Positions 34,788-42,929 of a DNA stretch of 64,000 nt are shown one piece after another; the stretch's first letter is position 1; each line of letters begins with the position of its first letter. This DNA comes from Desulfofundulus thermobenzoicus (GTDB lineage Bacteria; Bacillota; Desulfotomaculia; Desulfotomaculales; Desulfovirgulaceae). The DNA is taken from positions 62,001 to 126,000 of the forward strand of contig NZ_WHYR01000001.1 in assembly GCF_009428905.1 (NCBI RefSeq). Reading direction: 5' to 3'. Both the position numbers and the translations under genes were made by a program. The notes under the pieces were generated by a model that ran no database searches, was not told where the DNA came from, and saw only the letters and a program-made list of their open reading frames with translations.

Positions 34788-34932
34788 TGAAAATATCGTA
34801 CATTCAGCAGGTTTTTTTTTACGATTGAGCATCTTTTCTGAAAAGAAACATATCTGTTACAAACAGAACTACCAGGAATGCGGGGGCGCAGGACGGCAAC
34901 AGTAAAGGAAAACAAGACTATGGGAGGATCTT

Positions 34933-36027
34933 ATGATGTATCTTTCATTTAAAGTCTTTAACTTTCGGTGTTTCCATGAGCTGGTTATAGAAAATTTTGC
35001 TCCCGTCAACCTGATCGCAGGGATGAATAACGTCGGCAAAACAGCCCTTCTGGAGGCTTTATTCCTGCACAGCGGAGCATATAATCCCGAGCTGGTCCTG
35101 CGCATCAGTACGTTTCGAGGTATCGAGCCGTTCTTTAAGATCGAATCAGGAAGAACCGCAGAAACGCCGTGGGATTCCCTTTTTACCAGCTTTGACCCGT
35201 CAAAGGAGATAGAACTGACAGGAAAAATCAAAGCTATGGGTTACCGCACTCTCAGGATAAGGATACTCCGTGAACCCTGGGATAGTTCGGGAGTTAGCTT
35301 ATTTATACACTCTAATCAGGAGAGACCCGGTGAACCATTGTTGTCCACCGGGACTGATCTTGTGCTTGAGCTGGAATACGATGAGCCAAAGCGAAAAGGG
35401 AAGCATTATCTAATTGTGGGGCCGAAAGGAATTCAGATCCAACCTTTTCCTCCCCCCCCTCCGCCGCCTGTTCCGGCTGTCTTCCTGGCTGCACGCGGCC
35501 TGATTTCACCTGCTGAAGATGCCGAGCGTTTTGGAAGGCTGGAGATCGCTGGCAAACAAGATGTACTCTTAAAAGTCTTAAAAACTGTTGAACCACGGCT
35601 GCGCCGCCTGAGCGTGGTAGTTGCCGGAGGGGTACCAATGATCTACGGTGATCTCGGCCATGGCCGTCTCATCCCCCTACCAATTATGGGGGAAGGAATG
35701 GTACGTTTGGCCAGTCTGGTGCTGGCGATTGCCAATACTGGAAAAGGTGTGGTGCTTGTAGATGAAATCGAGAACGGGCTTCACCACTCCGTTTTATATA
35801 AAGTATGGCGGGTCATTGGGGAAGCAATACGGACGTTTAATACCCAAATTTTTGCCACCACCCATAGTCTTGAGTGTATTAGGGCTGCCCACAGGGCGTT
35901 TAGGGATAGCGGGCACTATGATTTTTGTCTGTACCGGCTGGAAACCCTGGGAAAAAGTACCCGGGTAATTGCCTACGACCAGGAAACGCTGGAAGCGGCC
36001 ATGGAGACGGACCTGGAGGTGCGATAG
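34933..36027 (+). CDS. AAA/ABC-type ATPase of the OLD-like class
   Basis: A 364-aa SMC/OLD-type ATPase. Walker A GMNNVGKTALLEAL (about 30-43), Walker B VVLVDEIENGLHHS (about 274) and the switch region IFATTHSLECI. A proline run PFPPPPPPPVP sits in the middle, encoded by a tract of eight C at 35452-35459. RBS GGAGG precedes ATG 34933. The stop overlaps the start of the TOPRIM-like partner. Paired ATPase-TOPRIM genes occur in anti-phage systems such as OLD nucleases and PARIS, so defence is the favoured but unproven role. Confidence 0.85.
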   Translation: MMYLSFKVFNFRCFHELVIENFAPVNLIAGMNNVGKTALLEALFLHSGAYNPELVLRISTFRGIEPFFKIESGRTAETPWDSLFTSFDPSKEIELTGKIKAMGYRTLRIRILREPWDSSGVSLFIHSNQERPGEPLLSTGTDLVLELEYDEPKRKGKHYLIVGPKGIQIQPFPPPPPPPVPAVFLAARGLISPAEDAERFGRLEIAGKQDVLLKVLKTVEPRLRRLSVVVAGGVPMIYGDLGHGRLIPLPIMGEGMVRLASLVLAIANTGKGVVLVDEIENGLHHSVLYKVWRVIGEAIRTFNTQIFATTHSLECIRAAHRAFRDSGHYDFCLYRLETLGKSTRVIAYDQETLEAAMETDLEVR

Positions 36028-36647
36028 TGAGCGTCAGGATAGAGAAATCCCATGTGCTGGTGGTGGAGGGTAAGGATGAAGAGCTTTTCTTTGCCGCGCT
36101 CATTGATAACTGCAAAAACGAATTAAACCTGCCTGATATTCAGATTTTGCCTATCGGGGGAAAATCCCGGCTGCCCGGGAATTTAAAGGCGCTTGTGAAC
36201 TCTCCCGGTTTTACGAAAGTAATTTCCCTGGGGATTGTCAGGGATGCGGATGAAGACGCCCGGGCGGCTTTTCAAAGTATTTGCAGTGCTTTAGGGTCCG
36301 CGGGTCTGCCCGTTCCCCCTGCCCCCCTGGTTTCCGCCGGAAGTAATCCTTCTGTTACAGCCGTCGTTTTGCCTGGAGATAACAGGCCCGGGATGCTGGA
36401 AGATGTATGCCTGGCTGCCGTTCAAGATGAGCCTGCTTTGCTTTGCGTAAAACAATATTTTGAATGTCTGCAGAATATGAGCCTTTCTTTGCCACGGCAG
36501 ATTTCGAAAGCAATGCTGCAGGTTTTTTTAGCTTCCCGTCCCGAGGTTGGGAAACGTTTGGGTGAAGCGGCCCTGGCAGGATACTTCTCTTTGTCCAGTG
36601 ATACCTTCGGGCAGTTAAGAGAATTTCTTAGACGTATGTCTGTTTAA
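36027..36647 (+). CDS. TOPRIM-like protein (DUF3226 type)
   Basis: A 206-aa protein starting at GTG 36027, which shares its first base with the stop of the ATPase gene. VVEGKDEELFFAAL near the N-terminus and GIVRDADEDA near residue 72 supply the E and DxD residues of a TOPRIM metal site. VVLPGDNRPGMLEDVCL is a DUF3226 block. It probably forms a split OLD-type nuclease complex with the ATPase. The family name is recalled from pattern and is moderately sure. A GC-rich stem at 36663-36686 (TTTGGCC/GGCCAAA) follows between the convergent genes. Confidence 0.75.
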   Translation: MSVRIEKSHVLVVEGKDEELFFAALIDNCKNELNLPDIQILPIGGKSRLPGNLKALVNSPGFTKVISLGIVRDADEDARAAFQSICSALGSAGLPVPPAPLVSAGSNPSVTAVVLPGDNRPGMLEDVCLAAVQDEPALLCVKQYFECLQNMSLSLPRQISKAMLQVFLASRPEVGKRLGEAALAGYFSLSSDTFGQLREFLRRMSV

Positions 36648-36724
36648 CAACTGTTTAATGTGTTTGGCCGCCGCCCGGGGGCCAAAGTTGCCGGTGAATG
36701 GTCCGGGCCGGCTTGTGTTTTGCT

Positions 36725-37471
36725 TTACCCCGCTGCGTCGCTTTCAAAAACCCGGTAAAGGGAGGTAAGGTAGTTTTCCCGCCGGGGCTTGACTTTAAAT
36801 ATTTCCTCGAAGGAGCCTGTTTTGATCACGCGGCCGTTTTTGAGTACGGCCACCCGGTCGGTGAGATAGGGTACCTCCGAAAAATCATGGGTTACAAAAA
36901 TAGCAGCAATCCCCGTGTCTTTTAAAAGCTTGTCCAGCTCTTTCAGCAACGACAGGCGGGTGGGGAAGTCCAGGGCGGAAAAGGGTTCGTCCAGGAACAA
37001 AACATCCGGTTCCAGGACAAAGGCTCTGGCCAGGCTGACCCTCTGGGCTTCTCCCCCCGAGAGCTGGTGGGAACGGCGTCCGGCCAGGTGGGCGATGCCC
37101 AGCATTTCAAGCCAGCGGTCCACCCTCTTTTTCATTTCCTCCCGGGGAACCCCCCGCAGCTTCAGTCCTGTGGCTACATTCTCATAGACCGTGGCATTTA
37201 AAAGAAGCGGTTCCTGGAACACCACGGCCATGCGCCGGCGAATGGCCAGGGCATTGCGGGAATCAACTGCTATTCCTCTATACGTTAAAATTCCCCTGGT
37301 GGGCTTTAAAAGCAGGGCCATTATCTGCAGGAGGGTACTTTTGCCCGCCCCGTTAGGGCCTATTAAGGCAATGATTTCCCGTTCGTGCAGACCGAAATTT
37401 TTGATGTCCAGGACTTGTTGTTTTCCACGCATGAATTGCAAATTGCTTACTTCCAGAATAATGTTGTGCAT
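36725..37471 (-). CDS. tupC: tungstate ABC transporter ATPase (TupC-like)
   Basis: A 248-aa ATPase with Walker A IGPNGAGKSTLLQ, signature HQLSGGEAQRVSLARAF, Walker B DVLFLDEPFSALD and switch VTHDFSEV. The start ATG at 37471 has GGGTGAT 6 nt upstream; ATG 37486 is an alternative. It follows tupA on the minus strand with a hairpin between. The permease subunit is encoded elsewhere (30307-31008). Confidence 0.9.
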   Translation of the reverse strand: MHNIILEVSNLQFMRGKQQVLDIKNFGLHEREIIALIGPNGAGKSTLLQIMALLLKPTRGILTYRGIAVDSRNALAIRRRMAVVFQEPLLLNATVYENVATGLKLRGVPREEMKKRVDRWLEMLGIAHLAGRRSHQLSGGEAQRVSLARAFVLEPDVLFLDEPFSALDFPTRLSLLKELDKLLKDTGIAAIFVTHDFSEVPYLTDRVAVLKNGRVIKTGSFEEIFKVKPRRENYLTSLYRVFESDAAG

Positions 37472-37498
37472 TATGCTATCACCCATATTATGATGATT

Positions 37499-37537
37499 GA
37501 CCCGTCCTGTAGCAAAAGTTTTATAACAGGACGGGTC
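37499..37537 (-). other. intercistronic hairpin between tupA and tupC
   Basis: GACCCGTCCTGT and ACAGGACGGGTC form a perfect 12-bp stem with a 15-nt loop. There is no T tract on the minus strand. It may protect the tupA mRNA from 3' decay or lower tupC expression, keeping the binding protein in excess. Confidence 0.6.
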
Positions 37538-37549
37538 GGTTTGCTTAAT

Positions 37550-38446
37550 TTACTTTTTGCCCAGGTCCTCCATTTTCTTGCCGGCATCCGGAAAGAACAA
37601 CGGCTGGCCGTACTTGTCCACACCGAACTTGCCGATGATCTGCTGGGTTTCCGGGGAGACCATGAAGTCCACAAAGGCTTTGGCCCCGTCGGCATTAACC
37701 TTGCTGAATTTTTGCGGGTTCACCTGCATGACGTGGTAGATATTGAGCAGGGTTCTGTCCCCTTCATAAAGGATCTTCAACTTCAGGTTTTTCTGGTTGG
37801 CCAGGTAGGTGGCCCTGTCGCTCAAGGTGTAGCCGGCCTTTTCATTGGCAATGTTTAAAGTATTGCCCATGCCCGTGCCTGCCTCCTGATACCACTTACC
37901 GCCGGGGGTAATGCCGGCCTCCTTCCAGATGTCTTTTTCTTTCTTGTGGGTGCCGGAATCATCACCCCTGGAAACAAAGGTGCTCTGGGTTTGGGCGATT
38001 TTCTTAAAGGCTTCCACAGTGTTTTTGGCCGACTTGATTCCGGCCGGGTCATTTTCCGGGCCGACCACAATAAAGTCGTTGTGCATTACCAGCTGGTAGT
38101 TGATGCCCACGCCGCTGTCCACCAGTTTCTTTTCCGATTCGGGGGCGTGGACCAGCAGCACATCTGCTTCACCCTTTTCACCCATAGCCAGGGCCTGTCC
38201 CGTACCTACGGCGATGGGTTTTACCTTATAGCCGGTTTTCTTTTCAAATGCGGGAATAAGTACATCCAGGAGGCCGCTGTCCTGGGTGCTGGTGGTGGTG
38301 GCCAGGATTACGTCCTTATTTTTCGGCTGCTCCCCTGCCGGCGGTGTTTGTTGGGCCTGATCCTGCCCTTTTGGAGAACCGCAGCCTGCCAGAAGGGCAA
38401 GCACAAAAAGAAGGGAGATGATGGGAACAAGAATGCGCTTAAACAT
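37550..38446 (-). CDS. tupA: tungstate-binding lipoprotein (TupA)
   Basis: A 298-aa secreted binding protein with signal peptide and lipobox LLAGC (cysteine near 22). The mature part starts with ILATTTSTQDSGLL, in which TTTSTQD is the oxyanion-binding motif of TupA, and contains FVSRGDDSGTHKKE and YTLSDRATYLA. The ATG at 38446 follows GAGGTG. A frame extension to 38662 overlaps the riboswitch leader and is rejected. Transcription is expected to be controlled by the Moco/Tuco riboswitch and terminator directly upstream. Confidence 0.95.
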   Translation of the reverse strand: MFKRILVPIISLLFVLALLAGCGSPKGQDQAQQTPPAGEQPKNKDVILATTTSTQDSGLLDVLIPAFEKKTGYKVKPIAVGTGQALAMGEKGEADVLLVHAPESEKKLVDSGVGINYQLVMHNDFIVVGPENDPAGIKSAKNTVEAFKKIAQTQSTFVSRGDDSGTHKKEKDIWKEAGITPGGKWYQEAGTGMGNTLNIANEKAGYTLSDRATYLANQKNLKLKILYEGDRTLLNIYHVMQVNPQKFSKVNADGAKAFVDFMVSPETQQIIGKFGVDKYGQPLFFPDAGKKMEDLGKK

Positions 38447-38727
38447 TGTTTTCACCTCTTGAGCATTTTTTATCACACGTCTTTCTTTTGAAAACACACA
38501 GACAATCAGTAAGGGGTTACTTTCCTGCCGGCCGGTTAAGTACGGTAAAACGGGCGGCGGCCTGTGACGGGACGGTTGCTTTATCAGGCTGCATGATGGC
38601 CCTTTTGACGTCGGTTCATTACCACCTCCTCTGCCTGCTTTTAAAGAAATCACCGCCAGCAAAAAGGCCCTGTCCTGACGGAAGACAAAACACAGCCATT
38701 GCCGGCAAAGTTAGTTACTTTACTGGC

Positions 38728-38762
38728 AAAAAAAACTGTGTTCTGCGGACAACAGAACACAG
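38728..38762 (-). terminator. terminator of the tupA riboswitch (expression platform)
   Basis: On the minus strand CTGTGTTCTG and CAGAACACAG form a 10-bp stem followed by eight T. It begins about 20 nt after the aptamer and lies 280 nt before tupA, so premature termination is the likely regulatory output. The 38447-38727 leader shows no gene. Confidence 0.85.
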
Positions 38763-38782
38763 GCCACTACAAGTATGGCAGT

Positions 38783-38880
38783 GTTCTCCTTTCCGCACCG
38801 GGAGGCATACCGGTTTCCCGGTATACCCTATCGGCCCGAAAACCATAGCAACCGACCACAGGTAATCGGGCTCGGAGAAC
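38783..38880 (-). ncRNA. Moco/Tuco riboswitch upstream of tupA
   Basis: Read on the minus strand it has the hallmark blocks of the Moco RNA motif in order: TTCTCCGAGCCCG, GGGCCGATAGGG, a hairpin CATACC/GGTATG-type arm closed by a GAAA loop, then GCCTCCCGGTGCGG and GGAAAGGAGAA, which closes P1 with TTCTCC. Moco/Tuco RNAs are known to precede molybdate and tungstate transport and cofactor genes. The tungstate genes suggest a response to tungsten cofactor, but the metal preference cannot be decided by eye. Confidence 0.92.
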
Positions 38881-39153
38881 ATTTTAGTTTGTTTTGGCTT
38901 ATGGTTTTATTCGAGGGATAATACAAAAATCCTCCCATGGGTAGGCAAACTTCGCATAGAAAAGATTATGCCCCATTTCCTCTGCCGGCCGGAAAAACGG
39001 ATATCCGGTATGCATGAAGGTGTTTTCCTTATTATGGTTATCCGTTAAATTTTTCTGGGCAAGGCCCTGTACTGCCCGAACTCCATTATTTATAATAAAA
39101 AAGTAAGAGCGTCGCATCAATTTCCCGGTAAAATTTCTGAGGGGGGTGGATAA

Positions 39154-39447
39154 ATGATTGAAACCACCATAAATGCCCAGGCCGCCAGTTACCTCGATGA
39201 AAAAAAACTGGCCCGGATGTTAAAAGATATGCAGTTTGATACCCGCTACACCCTTCAGATCTTTAACTTTTTTACGGACGTACCCCTGCAGGATCTGGCC
39301 AGGTTTATAGTGCAATACGAGATACCGGAGGTTACGTTGAAGGCATACTACGAAACGTACGTCAGGGAATTTTATGCTCATCGCGAGCTTGAGGAGATGC
39401 TGGTCGATGTGGCAGGATCTTTTTATCAAAGCACTGAAAGCCCTTGA
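39154..39447 (+). CDS. small protein upstream of AbiEii-like gene (putative antitoxin)
   Basis: A 97-aa, mostly helical protein with no recognised motif (MIETTINAQAASYLDEKKLA start). A strong ribosome site GAGGGGGGTGG precedes the ATG. Its 3' end overlaps the nucleotidyltransferase by 41 nt, an arrangement usual for antitoxin-toxin pairs. The antitoxin role is inferred only from position. The 273 nt upstream (38881-39153) hold the promoter region between this gene and the tupA riboswitch; TATAAT-like sequence lies near 39090. Confidence 0.7.
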   Translation: MIETTINAQAASYLDEKKLARMLKDMQFDTRYTLQIFNFFTDVPLQDLARFIVQYEIPEVTLKAYYETYVREFYAHRELEEMLVDVAGSFYQSTESP

Positions 39448-40048
39448 TGCCTCCAGGGTGCCGGGTGACGAATGGACCTTTGGCGGCGGCACGGCCCTAA
39501 CCGTTTATTTTCAACACCGGGAAAGCAAAGATGTGGATATATTTTTGCGGGATGCCCAATACCTGACTTATCTTACTCCCCGACTGAACAACGCGGTAGG
39601 TAACCTGACCGGTGATTACGTGGAGGGGTCCCATTTTTTAAAACTAAAATTTGCAGAAGGGGAAGTGGATTTTATTATCGCTCCCCATCTGACGGAAAAA
39701 TACTATGAATTGAAGCGGGTGGCGGGCCGGGAGGTAAGGGTGGAAAGCCCCGAGGAGATTATACTGAAAAAACTTTTTTACCGGGCTGAAACACTAAAGA
39801 CGAGGGATGTGGTGGATGTAGCCGCGGCCTACGAGAGAAGGAAAGGGCGCCTGCTGGAATGCTTATCCTTCATTACCCTGAGGGTGGCCGCCATAAAGCA
39901 CAGGTGGGAGAAGTTAAAGACAATTTACAGCGCTGAAGCTGCCGGGTTGATCATGCTGGAGCCCGGTCTTGTCAACAGGGCCCCCGCCCTTTTTGAAGAT
40001 TTTTTAAATAAAGCGGAAAAACTCTATAGGCTTGAGAGTCCATTATAA
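39407..40048 (+). CDS. AbiEii/AbiGii-type nucleotidyltransferase
   Basis: A 213-aa protein starting MWQDLFIKALKAL at ATG 39407, 10 nt after GAGGAG. It carries FGGGTALTVYF and KDVDIFLRD, the GG-T and DxD-type signatures of the nucleotidyltransferase fold found in AbiEii toxins, and EEIILKKLFYRAE further on. Such enzymes are toxins of type IV-like toxin-antitoxin or abortive-infection modules. With the small upstream gene it would form a complete pair. Confidence 0.8.
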   Translation: MWQDLFIKALKALDASRVPGDEWTFGGGTALTVYFQHRESKDVDIFLRDAQYLTYLTPRLNNAVGNLTGDYVEGSHFLKLKFAEGEVDFIIAPHLTEKYYELKRVAGREVRVESPEEIILKKLFYRAETLKTRDVVDVAAAYERRKGRLLECLSFITLRVAAIKHRWEKLKTIYSAEAAGLIMLEPGLVNRAPALFEDFLNKAEKLYRLESPL

Positions 40049-40101
40049 TTGTCGTGTTGAATTTTTGACCGTTCAAAGTCCCGGTCTTATCTTCCGGACT
40101 T

Positions 40102-40818
40102 CTATCCTGCGGATACTTCACGCTTTTCCGGTACGCCCCACCCGGCCACCCGCCCCTTTTCCAGGCGTACCACCCGGTCCCCCAGAAAGGCCGCCTCTTC
40201 CAGGTCGTGGGTGACCAGAATAAAGGGGATCCTCCAGTGCCGTTGCAGGGACTTCAGCTCTCCCCGCACTTTATGCCGGGTTTCGTAATCCAGGGCGGAA
40301 AGGGGTTCATCCAAAAGCAACAGTTCCGGGTCTGCCAGCAGCGCCCGGGCCAGGGCGGTGCGTTGTCGCTCGCCACCGGAAATTTGCCCCGGATAACGAC
40401 GGGCCAGGTGGGCTATCTGCAGCATTTCCAGCACTTCCTGGAGCTTAAGGCCCTCCTGCCGGTTTCCCTTCATGCCGTAAGCGGCATTTTGCTCCACGGT
40501 CATATGGGGAAAGAGGGCATAGTCCTGGAACACATAACCCACCCTCCTGTACCGGGGAGGCAGGTTCACCCGGGCGGTGCTGGAAAAAAGCACCCGCCCG
40601 TTTAAAACAATCTCACCCCTGCGGGGTTTTTGCAGGCCGGACAGGCACTGCAACAGGGTGGTTTTCCCGGCTCCGGAAGGTCCCAGCACTACCAGCACCT
40701 CGTTTTTTACGGAAATTTCAATTTGCAGGGAAAAGGCCGGCAGTTCCTTTATAATGTTCACGGTTAACAGACCGTTGTCCGGCGTTGATTTGTCTTTATT
40801 ATGGTCGGAACAGTTCAT
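40102..40818 (-). CDS. modC: molybdate ABC transporter ATPase (ModC-like, short form)
   Basis: A 238-aa ATPase with Walker A LGPSGAGKTTLLQ, signature GQISGGERQRTALARAL, Walker [13 protein letters not shown] and switch VTHDLEEA. It lacks the C-terminal molybdate-sensing TOBE domain of classic ModC (about 350 aa). ATG 40818 is preferred; the frame runs further upstream to 40971 without support. It follows modB by 184 nt and closes the minus-strand metal-uptake cluster. Confidence 0.85.
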   Translation of the reverse strand: MNCSDHNKDKSTPDNGLLTVNIIKELPAFSLQIEISVKNEVLVVLGPSGAGKTTLLQCLSGLQKPRRGEIVLNGRVLFSSTARVNLPPRYRRVGYVFQDYALFPHMTVEQNAAYGMKGNRQEGLKLQEVLEMLQIAHLARRYPGQISGGERQRTALARALLADPELLLLDEPLSALDYETRHKVRGELKSLQRHWRIPFILVTHDLEEAAFLGDRVVRLEKGRVAGWGVPEKREVSAG

Positions 40819-41002
40819 CTGGTCGATCCCCGCCTTTCTCTTTTTGGTTATTTGAGCACCGATCGCCAATATCCGGGGCCGGCTGGTGGCTCCTGACTTG
40901 CCTGTGTCCTTGTGAATGTGCAAATGGCATGGCGCATTCCTTTCGCACTTCTCATCCGGTGAATACCGCAAATGTTCATCATGATTTCATTGTAAGTGGA
41001 TG

Positions 41003-41710
41003 TCACCACCGATTGAACATCTCATCGTCCACTGCCCACCTTTTCAGCCGGTGCTTGCTCCAGCGGTTTACCCAGAAGATTACCATAAAGCTCAACAGGG
41101 TCATCAGGGCAACCAGCACCAGGGCGGCCCTGTTGTTCCCGGATTCGGTGGCGGCGTAGATGGCCAGGGGTGCCGTTTGGGTGCGGCCGGGAATGTTGCC
41201 GGCCACCATCAGGGTGGCGCCGAATTCTCCCAGGGCCCGGGCGAAGGACATGACGATGCCGGCCACCAGGCCGGGCCAGGCCAGGGGCAGGCTGATCGTC
41301 CGGAAAACCCGCCATTCGCCGGCCCCCAGGGTGCGGGCGGCATTCTCGATGTTTCTGTCCACCGCCTGAAAGGAGGCCCGCACCGTCTGGTAGAGCAGGG
41401 GGAAGGCCACTACCGTGGAAGCGATGACCGCCCCCCACCAGTTGAAGATTACCGAAATGCCCCACACGTTTTCCAGCAGCCGGCCCAGTGGCCCGTGCTT
41501 TCCGAAAAGTAACAGGAGGCCGAAGCCAACCACCGTGGGTGGCAGGACCAGGGGCAGGGTGAGGAGTGCCTCCACCGCATCCTTGCCCGGGAAGTCCCGT
41601 CCGGCCATGAGTCGGGCCACCGGCACGCCGGTGAGAAAAACGAACATTACGGCCAGCCCGGCCACGCGCAGGGATAGCAGCACCGGTATCATCACTTCCG
41701 GATCGAGCAA
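41003..41710 (-). CDS. modB: molybdate ABC transporter permease (ModB)
   Basis: A 235-aa permease from TTG 41710 preceded by GGGGTGAG. The ModB family segments LLTLPLVLPPTVVGFGLLLLFG and SFARALGEFGATLMVAGNIPG are present, with the EAA-type loop ARTLGAGEWRVFRTISLPL. Its cognate binding protein ModA is about 5 kb upstream on the same strand, separated by a second transporter. The 263-nt spacer 41711-41973 shows no gene or clear motif. Confidence 0.92.
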   Translation of the reverse strand: MLDPEVMIPVLLSLRVAGLAVMFVFLTGVPVARLMAGRDFPGKDAVEALLTLPLVLPPTVVGFGLLLLFGKHGPLGRLLENVWGISVIFNWWGAVIASTVVAFPLLYQTVRASFQAVDRNIENAARTLGAGEWRVFRTISLPLAWPGLVAGIVMSFARALGEFGATLMVAGNIPGRTQTAPLAIYAATESGNNRAALVLVALMTLLSFMVIFWVNRWSKHRLKRWAVDDEMFNRW

Positions 41711-41973
41711 TGCCGCTCACCCCGCCGGATAACCACTTCCTGTAGATTCGCAAAGTGCATACACATAACTATCCCCATCTCTTATCAACCTGTTTTGTCG
41801 GAGACAAAGCCCGTTTCGTGGGATAAATACTTATTTGAAACCCGCCCCTCCCGTGCCGCCCGGTCAAGCCAGTTATGGCACCCGTTGTACGGTTGAGTAT
41901 TTTTCAAGCCGGAGACTTTCCTACGGCAATGACGATATTTCTCCACCCCAACAGGCATGAGATAGCAGAAACC

Positions 41974-42753
41974 CTACGGCTCGGGTGAGAGGCACGTCTC
42001 ATCCGTTTGCCCCGCCCTTTCCCGGTATATCTGTACCATGCGGGTACCCTTCTGGAAGATTACCCGGGCACCTCCCTCCTGCACCAGCCGCCAAACCGTC
42101 CCAGGTTCCAGCACTACCATACCGGCCAGTACATCCACCCCCAATCCAAACAACACGGGTGTGAGGGGGGTGCTGGGACCGACCAGGATCACCACCGCCT
42201 GCCGGCTCAACTCCAGGAGGCGGGGAAGGGTCTTGTTGATCAGGGCGGTGGCCGTTATAAATACGAAATCCTGCACCGGTAAAAGATATTCGCAAGCCGG
42301 GTCGGGAAAATCACCCGGCTGGGGCTGGCGTTCCAGTACGGACAGACGGCAGTTGGCGGCCAGGGTTTCCAGGCCGGGGAAGTGACCGACAACGGCCACT
42401 TTTTTACCCCGCACCTTTTCCAGCAGGGCTTCAAAGGCGTTTACGGGCGGTCCGCAAAGGGACTCTGCATCTAATTTTTCTACCCGTTCCGGAGCGTTGA
42501 ACACCGAATTGATCGCCGCCAGGCCCAGGGCTGCCTCGAAATTGTTCCAGCTTTTGATGTATTCCGCCAGCTCCCGCACGGGCATCCCCCGGATCTTCCC
42601 GGCCAGTTCCACATGCCGCCTGCCCTCCCGCGGTGTCATGGCCACGCCTGTACCCTGGGAGCGGACTAAACACCAGTGCAATCCCACCAGGCAATCTTCC
42701 ACCTTCAGGCGGGATGGGATGAATTCAATCAGCCGGTTATAAATCTGCCACAT
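41974..42753 (-). CDS. DUF364-like protein (first, distal copy)
   Basis: A 259-aa cytosolic protein with a Rossmann-like second half: GKKVAVVGHFPGLETLA, PACEYLLPVQDFVFITATALINKTLPRLLEL and VILVGPSTPLTPVLFGLGVDVLAGMVV. These match the putative heavy-metal-chelation domain (DUF364/DUF4213). ATG 42753 follows GAGGGGG. Members are often found with Mo/W/Fe ABC transporters, but their function is unknown. The N-terminal third (MWQIYNRLIEFI) resembles the DUF4213 portion. Confidence 0.75.
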   Translation of the reverse strand: MWQIYNRLIEFIPSRLKVEDCLVGLHWCLVRSQGTGVAMTPREGRRHVELAGKIRGMPVRELAEYIKSWNNFEAALGLAAINSVFNAPERVEKLDAESLCGPPVNAFEALLEKVRGKKVAVVGHFPGLETLAANCRLSVLERQPQPGDFPDPACEYLLPVQDFVFITATALINKTLPRLLELSRQAVVILVGPSTPLTPVLFGLGVDVLAGMVVLEPGTVWRLVQEGGARVIFQKGTRMVQIYRERAGQTDETCLSPEP

Positions 42754-42910
42754 AAAGTTCCCCCTCTTTGATTATGGCCTGAACCAATCCTTCCATTCGC
42801 CCGCCAGGAAAGTTACCTGTTCCTGGAATAAGCCAGCAATTCTTCCAGCTCCCGGTCGGGAAGGGATCGTAGCCGAAAGCGAAATTTTTCAGTTCCAACC
42901 TCACAGTCAT
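42737..42910 (-). CDS. possible small ORF between ATPase and DUF364 genes
   Basis: A 57-codon frame begins with ATG 42910 directly behind CCGGAGGG and encodes MTVRLELKNFAFGYDP..., overlapping the DUF364 start by 17 nt. No family is recognised, and another frame here shows RLRSLPDRELEELL, so a frameshifted remnant is possible. Confidence 0.25.
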   Translation of the reverse strand: MTVRLELKNFAFGYDPFPTGSWKNCWLIPGTGNFPGGRMEGLVQAIIKEGELYVADL

Positions 42911-42929
42911 CCCTCCGGGGATTATTCCC

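Noticed and set aside
38447-38662. Longer tupA reading frame starting at 38662
   Set aside because: It would put 72 residues before a clean lipoprotein signal peptide; ATG 38446 has GAGGTG upstream.
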